The position numbers and the translations under genes are program-made. From Lentisphaerota bacterium (GTDB lineage Bacteria; Verrucomicrobiota; Lentisphaeria; Victivallales; Victivallaceae), in assembly GCA_015061605.1 (NCBI GenBank), contig SUWH01000004.1, positions 44,884 through 108,883 on the forward strand: DNA of 64,000 nt, written 5' to 3'. Every line of letters starts with the position of its first letter. The stretch's first letter is position 1. Positions 51,847-62,216 of this stretch are shown here, one piece after another. The notes under the pieces are model-generated. The model was not told where the DNA came from. It made no database searches and saw nothing but the letters and a program-made list of their open reading frames with translations.

Positions 51847-53340
51847 ATGCGTTACATTGACAAATTTATGGCGGCATTCCCCTTTGAGGGACTCACCTTT
51901 GACGACATCTCTCTGGTGGTCCAGTATGCGGACTTCCTGCCGCACGACACCGACATTTCAACTAAATTCTCCCGCAATGTCAAGTTGAACATCCCCTTTG
52001 TCAGTGCCGCAATGGATACCGTTACCGAAAGCGAAATGGCGATCGCCATGGCACGTCTCGGCGGTATCGGAGTTATCCACAAAAACCTTTCCCCGGAACG
52101 GCAGGCTGAAGAGGTCCGCAAGGTCAAATACTACCTCAACGGCGTCATCCGCACTCCGGTGACCTTCAAACCCGATCAGACCGTCGGTGAAATGCTCGCC
52201 GAAAAACGGAAACACAAATACTCTTTCTCCGGTTTCCCCATCGTTGATGACAACGGTAAACTCATCGGTATCATCACCAGCAGAGACATCAAATTCCTGA
52301 CCGATTACAACATCCGTATCAGCGATGTGATGACCCGCAACCCGCTTTCCACTCCGGACGGCACTGCGATCGCCGATGCCTACAAGATCATGCGCGAAAA
52401 CAAAGTCGGCAAACTCCCGATGGTCGATGCCAACGGTAATCTTACCGGACTTTTCAGTTTCCTCGATGTCCGCACCCTCATCGCCGGTGACGAACCGGAT
52501 TACAACCGCGACAGCCGCCACCGCCTCCGCGTTGCCGCCGCCATCGGTCCTTATGATGAAGGCCGCGCCGAAGCGTTGGTAAAAGCAGGTGTCGATGCCC
52601 TCGTTATCGACACCGCCCACGGACACTCCAAAGGCGTTATCGACACCGTCAAACTGCTCAAAGACCGTTACACCGGAATTGACATCGTCGCCGGTAACAT
52701 CGCCACCGCCGAAGCCGCCAAAGCTCTCGCCGATGCCGGTGCTGATGCGATCAAAGTCGGTATCGGACCGGGTTCGATCTGCACCACCCGCGTAGTCGCC
52801 GGTGTCGGTGTTCCGCAGGTTTCCGCAGTTTATGCGGTCAAAAACGCTATCCCGTCCGATATTCCCGTCATTGCTGACGGCGGTATCAAACAGTCCGGCG
52901 ACGTCGCCAAAGCTATCGCCGTCGGCGCCTCCTGCGTAATGATGGGTTCCGCGCTTGCCGGTACCAGTGAAAGCAACGGTGATGTGGTTCTCCATCAGGG
53001 CCGCAGCTATGTCGCCTACCGCGGCATGGGCAGTCTGGAAGCGATGAAGTGCAACAAGGGCAGCCGCGAACGCTACGGTCAGGACGATGTGGATGACGAT
53101 ACCGAACTCGTGCCGCAGGGCATCGAAGCAATGGTTCCGTTCCGCGGACCGGTACGCGGTGTCATCCATCAGTTTGTCGGCGGCGTGCGTTACAGCTTCG
53201 GTTACTGCGGAGCCCGCACTCTGGAAGAGTTCCAGAGCAAGGCCCAGATGGTTCGGGTCACTGCCGCCGGTCTGCGTGAAGCACATCCCCACGATGTGAT
53301 CATCACCAAAGATGCGCCCAATTACAGCAGTTCCAACTGA
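51847..53340 (+). CDS. guaB: IMP dehydrogenase
   Basis: The 497-residue enzyme opens with [18 protein letters not shown] and has two CBS domains (about 105-220). The catalytic cysteine is in [18 protein letters not shown], followed by [16 protein letters not shown], the flap with [11 protein letters not shown] and the C-terminal [10 protein letters not shown]. It oxidises IMP to XMP, the first step to GMP. It heads a rightward group with skp, lpxD and the Sel1 protein; eight bases separate it from the skp-like gene. Confidence 0.95.
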   Translation: MRYIDKFMAAFPFEGLTFDDISLVVQYADFLPHDTDISTKFSRNVKLNIPFVSAAMDTVTESEMAIAMARLGGIGVIHKNLSPERQAEEVRKVKYYLNGVIRTPVTFKPDQTVGEMLAEKRKHKYSFSGFPIVDDNGKLIGIITSRDIKFLTDYNIRISDVMTRNPLSTPDGTAIADAYKIMRENKVGKLPMVDANGNLTGLFSFLDVRTLIAGDEPDYNRDSRHRLRVAAAIGPYDEGRAEALVKAGVDALVIDTAHGHSKGVIDTVKLLKDRYTGIDIVAGNIATAEAAKALADAGADAIKVGIGPGSICTTRVVAGVGVPQVSAVYAVKNAIPSDIPVIADGGIKQSGDVAKAIAVGASCVMMGSALAGTSESNGDVVLHQGRSYVAYRGMGSLEAMKCNKGSRERYGQDDVDDDTELVPQGIEAMVPFRGPVRGVIHQFVGGVRYSFGYCGARTLEEFQSKAQMVRVTAAGLREAHPHDVIITKDAPNYSSSN

Positions 53341-53348
53341 TTGAAGCA

Positions 53349-53939
53349 ATGTTGAATAAACTTAAAACATTTCCGGTCTTACTGGCACTTCTGGCATGTT
53401 TCAACGTTCAGAGTGCCGACCGGATAGGTACGGTCGATCTGGAAAAGGTCTTCCGTGAATATCACAAGAGCCGCGCGGTGGAGGAGTTCATCAACCGCCG
53501 CGCCGATGCTGTCCGCGCCTACATGAAACAGATGAGCGAACAGCTGAAAAAACTCCAGAGCGAAATGTACCGCCTCGGCACCGATGCCAGCAATCCGGCT
53601 CTCAATGCCGCTGATCTTGCCAAAGCAAAAAAAGCCGCCGCCGATGCCGAAGCAAAAGTCAAAGCGAAAACCGCCGAGATCCAGCTCTATTCAACGCAGA
53701 TCACCAGAGAGATCCGCGAACTTGAAAACAAAAAGCGGCAGGAAATCATGGCAGATATCAATGCCGAAGTCCGCCGCCGTGCCAATATCCGGGGCTTCAA
53801 TTTCATTATCGACCGTTCCGGAAAAACTTTGAATGGGCAACCGGCGTTGCTCGTTTTCCCCAATGACCGGGATATAACCGCGGAAGTAATCCGGGAACTC
53901 AACCGGAGTGCCGCAAAACCCAAGCAGGAGAAAAAGTAA
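53349..53939 (+). CDS. OmpH/Skp-family periplasmic chaperone
   Basis: The 196-residue protein has a signal peptide (cut near VQSA) and the Skp pattern: [22 protein letters not shown], then two long helices rich in Lys, Ala and Glu, and a C-terminal [22 protein letters not shown] returning strand. Skp prevents aggregation of outer-membrane proteins. It stands directly before lpxD as in many Gram-negative bacteria, with a one-base stop/start overlap (TAATG). Confidence 0.88.
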   Translation: MLNKLKTFPVLLALLACFNVQSADRIGTVDLEKVFREYHKSRAVEEFINRRADAVRAYMKQMSEQLKKLQSEMYRLGTDASNPALNAADLAKAKKAAADAEAKVKAKTAEIQLYSTQITREIRELENKKRQEIMADINAEVRRRANIRGFNFIIDRSGKTLNGQPALLVFPNDRDITAEVIRELNRSAAKPKQEKK

Positions 53940-54994
53940 TGAAAGACCTCACCCTTTCCGCAACCCGGATCGCTGAAATCACCGGCGGACGCATCTGCGG
54001 CGATGCCGGACGTACTGTCAATGGTATCGCCGGAATCAGAGATGCAAAATCTGATCAGTTGAGTTTTGTCGGCAGCAAAAAGTTTGAAGAACAACTTGCC
54101 AATGCCGCCTCCGGGATCATTCTGGTCTGCCCCGACCTTGCCGATGCCGATGCCTCAAACCGTACCATTATCGTCTGCGACAATGTGGACATTGCCTTTG
54201 CCAAAATTGCGGCACTTTATGCTGAAGAAGCTCCCGCCGCCGTCCCCGGTGTCCACCCCTCCGCCGTAGTCGATCCCACCGCCAAACTCGGAGAAAACGT
54301 TTCCATCGGCGCCAATGCCGTTATTGAACGCGATGCTGTTATCGGTGACAACACCGTCATCGGTGCCGGATGTTACATCGGTCATGAAGTCAAAATCGGC
54401 TGCAATTCGACTTTGTCTCCCAACGTTACCGTGATGTACCGCTGTATTATCGGTAACAAGACGATCATTCACTCCGGTGTGGTCATCGGCGCGGATGGTT
54501 TCGGTTTCATTCCCGGTCCGCAGGGACTGATCAAAGTTCCGCAGACCGGTATCGTCCAGATCGACGACGATGTTGAAATCGGTGCCAACACCACCATCGA
54601 CCGCGCCCGTTTCGGATGCACCCGCATCAAAAGCAATGTCAAAATCGACGATCAGGTGATGGTCGGTCACAACGTCAGTGTCGGAGAAAGTTCCATTCTG
54701 GTAGCCCAGTGCGGCATTGCCGGAAGTACAGTACTCGGCCGTGGTGTCATTATCGCCGCGCAAGCCGGTATCAACGGTCATATCACTCTGGGAGACGGTG
54801 TTCAGGTCGCCGGTCAGAGCGGTGTTGTGAAAAGTCTGCCTGCCGGTTCCATCGTCGTTGGCGGCCCGGCGGAAAGTCAGCGCGATTTCATCGCCCGGAT
54901 AACTCTGCCCAAGAAAGTCGGCAAACTTGAAGCCAAGATCAAAGAGCTTGAAGCCAAACTTGCTGAACTGAAAAAACTTGCTTCTGAACAGTAA
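53939..54994 (+). CDS. lpxD: UDP-3-O-acylglucosamine N-acyltransferase
   Basis: The 351-residue protein has the N-terminal uridine-binding domain ([13 protein letters not shown]), a left-handed beta-helix with many hexapeptide repeats, the catalytic His in MVGHNVSVG and GIAGSTVLG, and a C-terminal coiled coil. It adds the N-linked acyl chain in lipid A synthesis. The genes fabZ and lpxA, often next, are not seen; a Sel1 protein follows instead. Confidence 0.93.
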   Translation: MKDLTLSATRIAEITGGRICGDAGRTVNGIAGIRDAKSDQLSFVGSKKFEEQLANAASGIILVCPDLADADASNRTIIVCDNVDIAFAKIAALYAEEAPAAVPGVHPSAVVDPTAKLGENVSIGANAVIERDAVIGDNTVIGAGCYIGHEVKIGCNSTLSPNVTVMYRCIIGNKTIIHSGVVIGADGFGFIPGPQGLIKVPQTGIVQIDDDVEIGANTTIDRARFGCTRIKSNVKIDDQVMVGHNVSVGESSILVAQCGIAGSTVLGRGVIIAAQAGINGHITLGDGVQVAGQSGVVKSLPAGSIVVGGPAESQRDFIARITLPKKVGKLEAKIKELEAKLAELKKLASEQ

Positions 54995-55015
54995 ACTGTC
55001 CGGGAGATCTCTGTT

Positions 55016-56275
55016 ATGCAAACCGCAATTGCCCTGTTTCTGGTGATTGCGGCTTTTTTTATCCCCGGCAGCGTAACTGCGGCAGGCAACACCGATAAAT
55101 TGTCAGAAAAAGCCCGCGCCGGAGATACCGCCGCCCAATACCATCTGGCTCTGGAATATTTTTTCGGCCGTTCTCGGACCGTCAATCCGGTGCTGGCGCT
55201 CTACTGGTTCCGGCGCGCCGCCGATGCCGGACATGTTGAATCCCAATACAATGCGGCACGCTGTTTTGAACGCGGCTGGGGCTGCCGCCGTTCCATGGGA
55301 ATGGCGTTGAACTATTACATAAAAGCTAAAGAAAATAATTTACCTGAAGCAAAACTGCGCTATGCCGAACTGCTTTACAGCGGCGTACCGGAAGAAAAGA
55401 GCGAGTACGGCAAATTCCCGGCACTGAAAGCCGATAAATATGCGGCACTTGAGCTGATGCGTGAAACGGCAAAAACTTTTGATGCCGCAAAATTATCCCT
55501 GATAAAGCACCTGTTTGTGGATGCTCCACAACATGGACAGGAATTGCGTACCCGGTTGAAACATTATGCCGCGACCCCATCCCCCCATCCGGAAATGCTG
55601 CTGCTTTACTCATCCTGCCTGCGTTCCGGTATTGGTGGAGAAGTCGATATTCCGACCGGAACCGCCATATTGAAACGCGCCGCCGATGCCGGAAATATGG
55701 AAGCCATAGCCCAGTTGGCAGAAGCGATGGAACTCGGTATAGGAACATCGTATGATCCGCAAAAAGCGTTAAAACTCACACAACTTGCCGCCCAAAAAGG
55801 CAATCAGCGGGCGATGGTCAACCTCGGGATCGCACATCTTACCGGAATCAATATCAAATACGCACCTGATAAGGCGGTTGAATATTTTCAAAAAGCCGCA
55901 AAATCCGGTTATCCTCCGGCATTGCGCAAACTTGGTGAATGTTACTCGCGCGGCATCGGTGTTGAACAGAATTGGCAAACTGCCATAGCTCATTACCGAT
56001 CTGCCGCTTCCGGCGGTGATGAAGAAGCCTGTTTTTTACTCGGTGATTGTTATGAAAAAGGTTGCGGCGTGACCAAAAACGCCACCCAGGCATTTTATTA
56101 TTACTCGCAGGCGGCAGATCGCGGTTCGATCAAAGCCATCCGCAAAATGGCAATTTTCCTGCTCGACGGCAACGGTGTCCGTCAGGATACCAAGCGCGGT
56201 ATGCTGATGCTCCGTCAGGCGGCTGAAGCCGGCGATCAAACGGCACAGTTCATACTTAAACAAAAAGCGGAATAA
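55016..56275 (+). CDS. Secreted Sel1-repeat (TPR-like) protein
   Basis: The 419-residue protein has a signal peptide (MQTAIALFLVIAAFFIPGSVTA). It has a series of Sel1-like repeats, each A-x3-Y/L-G-x2-Y-x-G-x-G type, for example NAARCFERGWGC, LAEAMELGIGT, LGIAHLTGINI, LGECYSRGIGV and LGDCYEKGCGV. Such repeats form solenoids for protein binding in the periplasm or outer membrane. It lies 21 bp after lpxD and may belong to the envelope operon. Confidence 0.85.
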   Translation: MQTAIALFLVIAAFFIPGSVTAAGNTDKLSEKARAGDTAAQYHLALEYFFGRSRTVNPVLALYWFRRAADAGHVESQYNAARCFERGWGCRRSMGMALNYYIKAKENNLPEAKLRYAELLYSGVPEEKSEYGKFPALKADKYAALELMRETAKTFDAAKLSLIKHLFVDAPQHGQELRTRLKHYAATPSPHPEMLLLYSSCLRSGIGGEVDIPTGTAILKRAADAGNMEAIAQLAEAMELGIGTSYDPQKALKLTQLAAQKGNQRAMVNLGIAHLTGINIKYAPDKAVEYFQKAAKSGYPPALRKLGECYSRGIGVEQNWQTAIAHYRSAASGGDEEACFLLGDCYEKGCGVTKNATQAFYYYSQAADRGSIKAIRKMAIFLLDGNGVRQDTKRGMLMLRQAAEAGDQTAQFILKQKAE

Positions 56276-56348
56276 GCCGGATTTGACAATCATCCTGAAT
56301 GATGATATATTAGTCTGTACAAAAATATGACTGCAGAGGAGTATACTA

Positions 56349-58073
56349 ATGTCCGCTGAAAATACAGATGCCTTCTTCAACCGCTTATTCTTTTGGAAAT
56401 CACCGAGATCGGAAGCACTCTTCGGCTTTGCCTGGATGATATCCACTCTCACGCTGATGCCGTTTGTACTCTTTAACGGGAAACTTCTGTTTAATGATGA
56501 CAGCTTATCGTTCGTTCACATTCCGTTTGTCATAACAACGATAGCGGCGACCTTTCTGCTTTATCTGGTGGGAGTTGTATTCTGCTGCCTCGGACTTTAC
56601 GGAATATTGAAAAAATACTTCAAGTCTAAATGGAGCTGCTCGGCAATGGCATTTTTCGGAGCATGGAATCCGCTGTTCGCCGGAATTCTTATGCTCATAG
56701 TGCTGTTGAAGCAAAAACGTTTTGCCGCCGCATTGTTTGCGCTTGGAGGAAGTGTGCTTTACGTATTCATCCCCACCGGGATGAATGATCCCCTGCCGGT
56801 ACTGTTTGGAGGCGCCGTCTGTCTGATAATCGCGCTGATTGGCGTTGAGGAGGAAAGCAAACTTTCACTGCAATTTATTTTCCCGCTGGCGTTGGCGATT
56901 GCCAGTCAGATATTTCTCTTTTGCTATAATTCCAAACTCCAATTTGATATTAATGAACGGGAAGAGTATCTGGCGCGGCTCATAGGGCGTTCTTTGGAAA
57001 TAAGCCACTACTGGGAGCGCAACGATAAAGGTTATCCGTTGGACAGTGAACCGGTGAAATCTTTTGTCACCAATGCTCCGGAAATAAATTTTGCCGGCGA
57101 TCCCAAAAGCGCAGTCGCCGAATTGGAACGGCTCAAAAAAGAACACCCGCAATTTATTGCTTCGATGAATGAGTTTCTGAATATTCCGGTGAGCCATATT
57201 GCACACGCCAAGCCGAAGGACGGACTTTTAACAAGTGTATTGGCTCCAGAGTTGAACGCATTCCGGAGCGCAAGAGATATTCTTCTGATGAAAATATATG
57301 CTGCCCCGGAGAATAAAGCTGCCGTTTCTGAAGCAAACCGGGATTTAATAAAGCTGCGTGACTGGGCAATCGACGGAGGTGAGCTCATTTCTTATCTGGT
57401 TGCGATCTCCCTCGAACGCCCCCGTCTTGAAGCATTGGGCGCGCTCCTGAGTACCGGAAAATATACCAGGGAAGAATTTGCGGAACTGGTTGCTTCTCCT
57501 GTCGAATGGAACCAATATCTGTTTTATGCGTTCGGCACTGAAGTCGTTATGTTCAAAAGTGTTATGGAGCACCTGTCCACAGCGCTGGCAGCTGAAAACA
57601 TAGACTTGCGCCAACTGGAAAAATTCGTACCGCACTATTTGAAAGTCCATTTTATGCGGGATTACCGCTTCGCGCTGAACAGCTATATAAAACTTTGTTC
57701 GCAGGAGGAATCCCTTTCCGGTATGGAAAAATCCCGTTACGGCAAACTCAATGAAGCGGAAATCAAACGCAACGGCTACCTTCTTTCAGCAATGCTGCTG
57801 CCTACCCTTGAAACTTTATTCCAACTGTCTGCTGCAATCATTGATACCCGCCAGATGGCACTCATCGCTTATGACGTTGCCCAATACCGCAAACAGCATG
57901 GTAAACTGCCGGAAAATCTTGATTTTATTCCGGAAAAAACTCTCTCCGGACTGCACCATCAACCTTTCATGTACGAAAAAACCAAAGACGGTTTCCGCAT
58001 TTACAGCAACACAGACAAGGGAAAAAAGCCCACAGAGGGCGAAATAAGATACTATTATCCGGTAAAAATGTGA
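56349..58073 (+). CDS. Multi-pass membrane protein of unknown function
   Basis: The 574-residue protein has about six hydrophobic segments in the first 200 residues and a large soluble C-terminal part that is mostly helical. Near the end the segment QMALIAYDVAQYRKQHGKLPENLDFIPEKTL resembles a motif in PVC-group proteins where a helix is followed by HGxLPxxLDxL. I recognise no enzyme motif. It has its own ATG after GAGGAG and ends before a strong terminator. No clear partner. Confidence 0.65.
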   Translation: MSAENTDAFFNRLFFWKSPRSEALFGFAWMISTLTLMPFVLFNGKLLFNDDSLSFVHIPFVITTIAATFLLYLVGVVFCCLGLYGILKKYFKSKWSCSAMAFFGAWNPLFAGILMLIVLLKQKRFAAALFALGGSVLYVFIPTGMNDPLPVLFGGAVCLIIALIGVEEESKLSLQFIFPLALAIASQIFLFCYNSKLQFDINEREEYLARLIGRSLEISHYWERNDKGYPLDSEPVKSFVTNAPEINFAGDPKSAVAELERLKKEHPQFIASMNEFLNIPVSHIAHAKPKDGLLTSVLAPELNAFRSARDILLMKIYAAPENKAAVSEANRDLIKLRDWAIDGGELISYLVAISLERPRLEALGALLSTGKYTREEFAELVASPVEWNQYLFYAFGTEVVMFKSVMEHLSTALAAENIDLRQLEKFVPHYLKVHFMRDYRFALNSYIKLCSQEESLSGMEKSRYGKLNEAEIKRNGYLLSAMLLPTLETLFQLSAAIIDTRQMALIAYDVAQYRKQHGKLPENLDFIPEKTLSGLHHQPFMYEKTKDGFRIYSNTDKGKKPTEGEIRYYYPVKM

Positions 58074-58175
58074 TATTTTAAAAATTTTTCACAAACACAC
58101 CTTGATTTTTTTAATCAATCGCTTACATTAAAAAATGTAATCAGAAATGATTCATAGTGTAAGCCCCACACCCCT

Positions 58176-58226
58176 GCGGAGGCGGCACCAAAGTTTCTCC
58201 CCGGAACTGCCGCCTCCGCGTCTTTT
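58176..58226 (+). terminator. Rho-independent terminator
   Basis: The perfect 12-bp stem GCGGAGGCGGCA (58176-58187)/TGCCGCCTCCGC (58208-58219) has a 20-nt loop and is followed by GTCTTTTTA. It ends the rightward transcription unit and faces the leftward gene at 58246. Confidence 0.85.
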
Positions 58227-58245
58227 TATAAGACTGTGGTAAAAA

Positions 58246-59457
58246 TCACTGATAGAACTCCGGACGGTATTCGCGGAGTTTTGAATACTGCATCTTGCGG
58301 GAAAGACGGGCATACGGCTTGAGCTTGTTACCGGAACGCCTGACACCGATGGAATTGATATAAATCGTGCGGTCGACTTCTCCTTTGGGCAACATGGTGT
58401 ATCTGGCTGAAACGCCCTGATACTGGCGGATCTTGCGCCAATTCCGGTCGAAATCCGGCAGATGCGAAGCCCCGCGCAGACCGAATACCAGAAACTTCAA
58501 CGCATCATAGCTCTGGGTTTCACAGGCGCCGGGATTATGATAAAAGCGTTTACGGAAGGCGGTTTTAAATTCCCGGTACTCCCGCACACTTTCATCATCA
58601 CAGAAAAATGCGGTATACAGACAATCTCCGACAATAAAATCATCAAGTCCGGAAATCAACTCTTCATCATCCCAGTTGTCAGCACCGAAAATAATTCCGG
58701 TAAATCCGGCATTGCGCAGTTCCCGTATCGTCTGTGCGGCAGCTTTGCCGCCGAAAGTGAGCATGATCGCTTCCGGATCGCTTTTGAGCATTTCAACGAT
58801 CTCATTTTTATCAGGGCGATCCACGACCGGAGAAGTCATGGTAACAGCCCCGCCGATATCCCGGAAACATACTGCGACCTCTCTGCCGACAGCAGCCTGA
58901 TATTCATCTTCACCTTTACCGCCGATAAAAATACCGATATTTTTGACCTGCCGCCAGTACATAAGAAAACCTGCCAGCATATTTGCCTGTTGAAAATCGG
59001 TATAGCTGTTGCGGTAAACAAATGGACTTGCCGCAGAATGAGCTGCGCTGGTGGCAAGCGGTATTACGACCGGCATACGGAATTTCACTGCATACGGAAT
59101 TATTCTTGAAACCTCTTGAGTACTGTATCCGGCAACAAGTCCGGCAGCTTTCCAGCGGGCGGCTTCAGCAGCAGCGGCGGCGGTACCGTCGGCAGTACCT
59201 TTGCTGTCAAAAATTTTCAACTGGACATTTTTCCGTCCGGTAACTGAATTGCGGTTCAAATCCTGCGCTGCCATCTGCAAACCTTCTGCCATCTGTTCGG
59301 CGAAAATACGGTTGCTTCCGCTCATGGGCAGGATCGCGGCAACTTTGATGACCGCATCTTTTCCGGTATTGCCGCTTAAATACAATTCAGGAGCGACACA
59401 TCCGGAAAACAGCAGCGGCAGAAAAAAGAGTGCAGATAATTTCAAAATATGTTTCAT
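58246..59457 (-). CDS. Lipoprotein of the Leu/Ile/Val-binding (type I periplasmic-binding) family
   Basis: The 403-residue protein has a lipobox (LPLLFSGC) and the type I binding-protein fold: VAAILPMSGSNRIFAEQMAEGLQMA, LVAGYSTQEVSRIIPYAV, PLATSAAH and GIIFGADNWDDEELISGL. Members bind amino acids or, as in LpoA, regulate peptidoglycan synthesis. No permease or ATPase genes are adjacent, which favours a regulatory or sensory role. It lies six bases after pyrH on the same strand. Confidence 0.82.
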   Translation of the reverse strand: MKHILKLSALFFLPLLFSGCVAPELYLSGNTGKDAVIKVAAILPMSGSNRIFAEQMAEGLQMAAQDLNRNSVTGRKNVQLKIFDSKGTADGTAAAAAEAARWKAAGLVAGYSTQEVSRIIPYAVKFRMPVVIPLATSAAHSAASPFVYRNSYTDFQQANMLAGFLMYWRQVKNIGIFIGGKGEDEYQAAVGREVAVCFRDIGGAVTMTSPVVDRPDKNEIVEMLKSDPEAIMLTFGGKAAAQTIRELRNAGFTGIIFGADNWDDEELISGLDDFIVGDCLYTAFFCDDESVREYREFKTAFRKRFYHNPGACETQSYDALKFLVFGLRGASHLPDFDRNWRKIRQYQGVSARYTMLPKGEVDRTIYINSIGVRRSGNKLKPYARLSRKMQYSKLREYRPEFYQ

Positions 59458-59463
59458 GACAGC

Positions 59464-60186
59464 TTACGCTTTGCAGTTGCGGACGATGGTGCCTTCGGAG
59501 GTGTCTCCGGATAAGACCCTGTCCAGATCAGCGGCATAGAAATCAAAAACCACGATGGGCAGATCGTGTTCACGGCAGAGTGAAAAGGCGGCACTGTCCA
59601 TGACTTTGAGCTGTTTTTCCAGAGCTTCGCCGTAATCAAGTTCATCATAACGCACCGCATCGGGGCATTTCTTCGGATCGGCGGAATATACTCCGTCGAC
59701 CTGCGTAGCTTTCAAAACGGCATCGCATTCAGTTTCCAGAGCGCGCAGAGTGCTGGCGGTATCGGTAGTAAAGAACGGGTTTCCGGTACCGCCGGCAAAG
59801 ATGACGAGCTTGCCCTGTTCCAGAGCGGCGACGGCTTCATCTTTGTTGTAGACCGGGATGAAACCATTCATCGGAATGGCACACTGGAGCAGAACTTCAA
59901 CACCGAGGTTTTTGAAAACATTTTTCAGCATCAATACATTCATCGCGGTGGCGAGCATACCCATTTTATCGGCATCGACCCGGTTCATCATTTTTCCGGC
60001 ACGGCCGCCGCGCCAGATATTTCCGGCACCGACCACCAGAGCGACCTGCACGCCGCGGTCGATTATGGTTTTGATCCGCGCTGCCGCTTTCTGACAGCTT
60101 TCGGGGTCGTAACCGTGTTCCAGTTCACCTTTGAGAGTTTCGCCGCTGAGTTTCAACAAAATACGGGAATAAACAGATTCTTTCAT
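59464..60186 (-). CDS. pyrH: UMP kinase
   Basis: The 240-residue amino-acid-kinase-fold enzyme has LLKLSGETLKG, VVGAGNIWRGGRAG, MGMLATAMNVLML, IFAGGTGNPFFTTDTAS and the C-terminal SEGTIVRNC. It phosphorylates UMP to UDP. CCGGAGG precedes the ATG. The usual neighbours tsf and frr are not present. Confidence 0.95.
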   Translation of the reverse strand: MKESVYSRILLKLSGETLKGELEHGYDPESCQKAAARIKTIIDRGVQVALVVGAGNIWRGGRAGKMMNRVDADKMGMLATAMNVLMLKNVFKNLGVEVLLQCAIPMNGFIPVYNKDEAVAALEQGKLVIFAGGTGNPFFTTDTASTLRALETECDAVLKATQVDGVYSADPKKCPDAVRYDELDYGEALEKQLKVMDSAAFSLCREHDLPIVVFDFYAADLDRVLSGDTSEGTIVRNCKA

Positions 60187-60339
60187 AAATAACCTCCGGA
60201 AATTATAATTTTACATAATATAAACCATATTTTTCTTATTCGCCATAAAAAAAATACATTTTGCCCTGTTTTTATTCAAAAAAGTGGTGTATATTAAGGA
60301 AGTGTATCATTTTAATGTACTATCAGAAAGGTTTACACC

Positions 60340-61335
60340 ATGGCAGATACTGCAAAAATCAAAGTCGGTGTCATCGGCACCGGAGCCCTCGGACGGCACC
60401 ATGCCCGCCTCTACGCCCAGAATCCCAATGCCGAAATGGTCGGTATTTTTGACGTTTCAGCAGAATCCGCCGCCAGAGTCGGTGCGGAATTCGGTTTGAA
60501 AGTTTTTTCCAGCTGGCAGGAGCTGGCTGCTGAATGTGATGCCTTGAGCGTCGCCGTACCTGCGACCTATCATGCCGCGACTGCACTTCCGCTCATGGAA
60601 ATGGGCAAGCACGTTCTGGTGGAAAAACCGATCGCCGCCACGCTGGATGAAGCGGTCAATATGGTCAACACCGCCAATGAAAACAATGTAGTCCTCGCCG
60701 TCGGTCATACCGAACGCTTCAACCAGGCTACCGACTATATCGATACCATCCCCGGCAATGTCCGCTGTATCGAAGCCAAACGCATGGCAGCGTATCCCCC
60801 TGCCCGCCCGGGTCTGCATCGCCGTGGCACGGAAGTAAGCGTCATTCTCGATCTGATGATCCACGATCTTGATCTGATTCTGCATCTCATTGATTCTGAA
60901 GTTGAAAAGATCGATGTTCTCGGCGTTCCGGTGCTTTCGGATACCGAAGATATGGTTTCGGCGCGGATCAAATTTGTCAACGGCAGCGTTGCCACGGTCA
61001 CTTCCAGCCGGGTGAGTCTCAATCCGGAACGTACCGTGCAGATATTCCATGACAACCGCTGCATCACCATGGACTACGGCAACCATACCGGCAGCGTGAG
61101 CAGCATCAAAGACGGTGAAGTGGTTCAGGAACAGGTCACTCTGGGCGAAAAGAATGCCCTCGCCGATGAGCTCAATGACTTCATCCTCGCGGTCCGGGCA
61201 ACCAAAGAATCCGGCAAAGTCTGCGAAGCCAAAGTTTCCGGAAGTGACGGACTCAAAGCGCTCAAACTGGCGCTCTACATCGAAGCCGAAGCCCGCAGTT
61301 ACGCTGAAAAATACAATATCAAAGCGGTAAAATGA
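60340..61335 (+). CDS. Gfo/Idh/MocA oxidoreductase, GnnA-like
   Basis: The 331-residue protein has a Rossmann motif GVIGTGALGRHHARLY, EKPIAATLDEA with the catalytic lysine, the segment VGHTERFNQA and IHDLDLILHL. The GHTERFN motif is typical of the branch containing UDP-N-acetylglucosamine 3-dehydrogenase (GnnA), used to make lipid A with 3-amino sugar. No gnnB-like aminotransferase is near, so the assignment is tentative. Its end overlaps ispE by four bases. Confidence 0.75.
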   Translation: MADTAKIKVGVIGTGALGRHHARLYAQNPNAEMVGIFDVSAESAARVGAEFGLKVFSSWQELAAECDALSVAVPATYHAATALPLMEMGKHVLVEKPIAATLDEAVNMVNTANENNVVLAVGHTERFNQATDYIDTIPGNVRCIEAKRMAAYPPARPGLHRRGTEVSVILDLMIHDLDLILHLIDSEVEKIDVLGVPVLSDTEDMVSARIKFVNGSVATVTSSRVSLNPERTVQIFHDNRCITMDYGNHTGSVSSIKDGEVVQEQVTLGEKNALADELNDFILAVRATKESGKVCEAKVSGSDGLKALKLALYIEAEARSYAEKYNIKAVK

Positions 61336-62216
61336 AACTGCTTGTTTCCGCATCTGCCAATGGCAAAATAAATCTGCGGTTGAAAGTTACCGCCCGCCGT
61401 CCGGACGGATATCACGATTTGGACACCGTATTTTATCCGCTGGATTTCCCGGCGGATGAAATCCTTTTGTATGAAAAAGATTCCGGTGGAGTGAGTTTCG
61501 ATTGTGAAGCGTTCCCCGGTATTCCGGCGGAAAACAATCTGGCGGTGCGTGCTGCGCTGTGTTACGCCGAACGTGCGGGGATCGCGCCCGATTGGCATAT
61601 AACATTGGATAAAAAACTTCCGGTAGCCGCCGGAGTGGGCGGCGGCAGTTCCGATGCGGCGGCGGTGTTGCGCGCCTTGAATGATATTTACGGCAAACTT
61701 AACGAAGTTGAATTATCTGATATTGCCGTAAAATTAGGGGCTGATGTGCCGTTTTTCCTCAAAAAACGCCCGATGCGGGCAACCGGGATCGGCGAAAAAC
61801 TGATTGACTTTGAACTTTCCGGAAAGATGCCGGAAATCCTGTTGGTTTACCCCGGATTTCCGGTAAGTGCGAAATGGGCATATCAGCATCTTGAAACGCA
61901 GTATATCGGTCCGGATGCCGGAGTTTCAGCAGATGATTACAGCCGGGCATTTGCCGAACCGGACAAAGCCGACTGGGAGTACCTTGTCCGCAATGATCTG
62001 GCTTTTGCGCTGTGGAAAAAGTTTCCGCTTTGCACGCTACTGAAAAAATTCATGTTGGCAAGAAAAGCGTGGACGGTTCAGGTTTCCGGAAGCGGCTCAT
62101 CGCTTTTTGCGCTCTTTCCGGATAAAGGAAGTGCGGCGGAATGCGCCGGAGAATTGCGAAAAAGCGACTTCGGCAATCCGTATACCCGCATATTTACCGG
62201 AGGGAAAGAGTGGTGA
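61332..62216 (+). CDS. ispE: 4-diphosphocytidyl-2-C-methyl-D-erythritol kinase
   Basis: The 294-residue GHMP kinase has SANGKINLRLKVTARRPDGYHDLDTVFYPL-type segments, the ATP loop PVAAGVGGGSSDAAAVLRAL and the C-terminal VQVSGSGSSLFALF. It acts in the non-mevalonate isoprenoid pathway. ATGA overlap with the upstream oxidoreductase and overlap with the downstream fusion gene mark a tightly coupled operon. Confidence 0.93.
   Translation: MKLLVSASANGKINLRLKVTARRPDGYHDLDTVFYPLDFPADEILLYEKDSGGVSFDCEAFPGIPAENNLAVRAALCYAERAGIAPDWHITLDKKLPVAAGVGGGSSDAAAVLRALNDIYGKLNEVELSDIAVKLGADVPFFLKKRPMRATGIGEKLIDFELSGKMPEILLVYPGFPVSAKWAYQHLETQYIGPDAGVSADDYSRAFAEPDKADWEYLVRNDLAFALWKKFPLCTLLKKFMLARKAWTVQVSGSGSSLFALFPDKGSAAECAGELRKSDFGNPYTRIFTGGKEW

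Noticed and set aside
51958..53349. 463-codon leftward frame opposite guaB
   Set aside because: It is antisense to an unmistakable IMP dehydrogenase gene.
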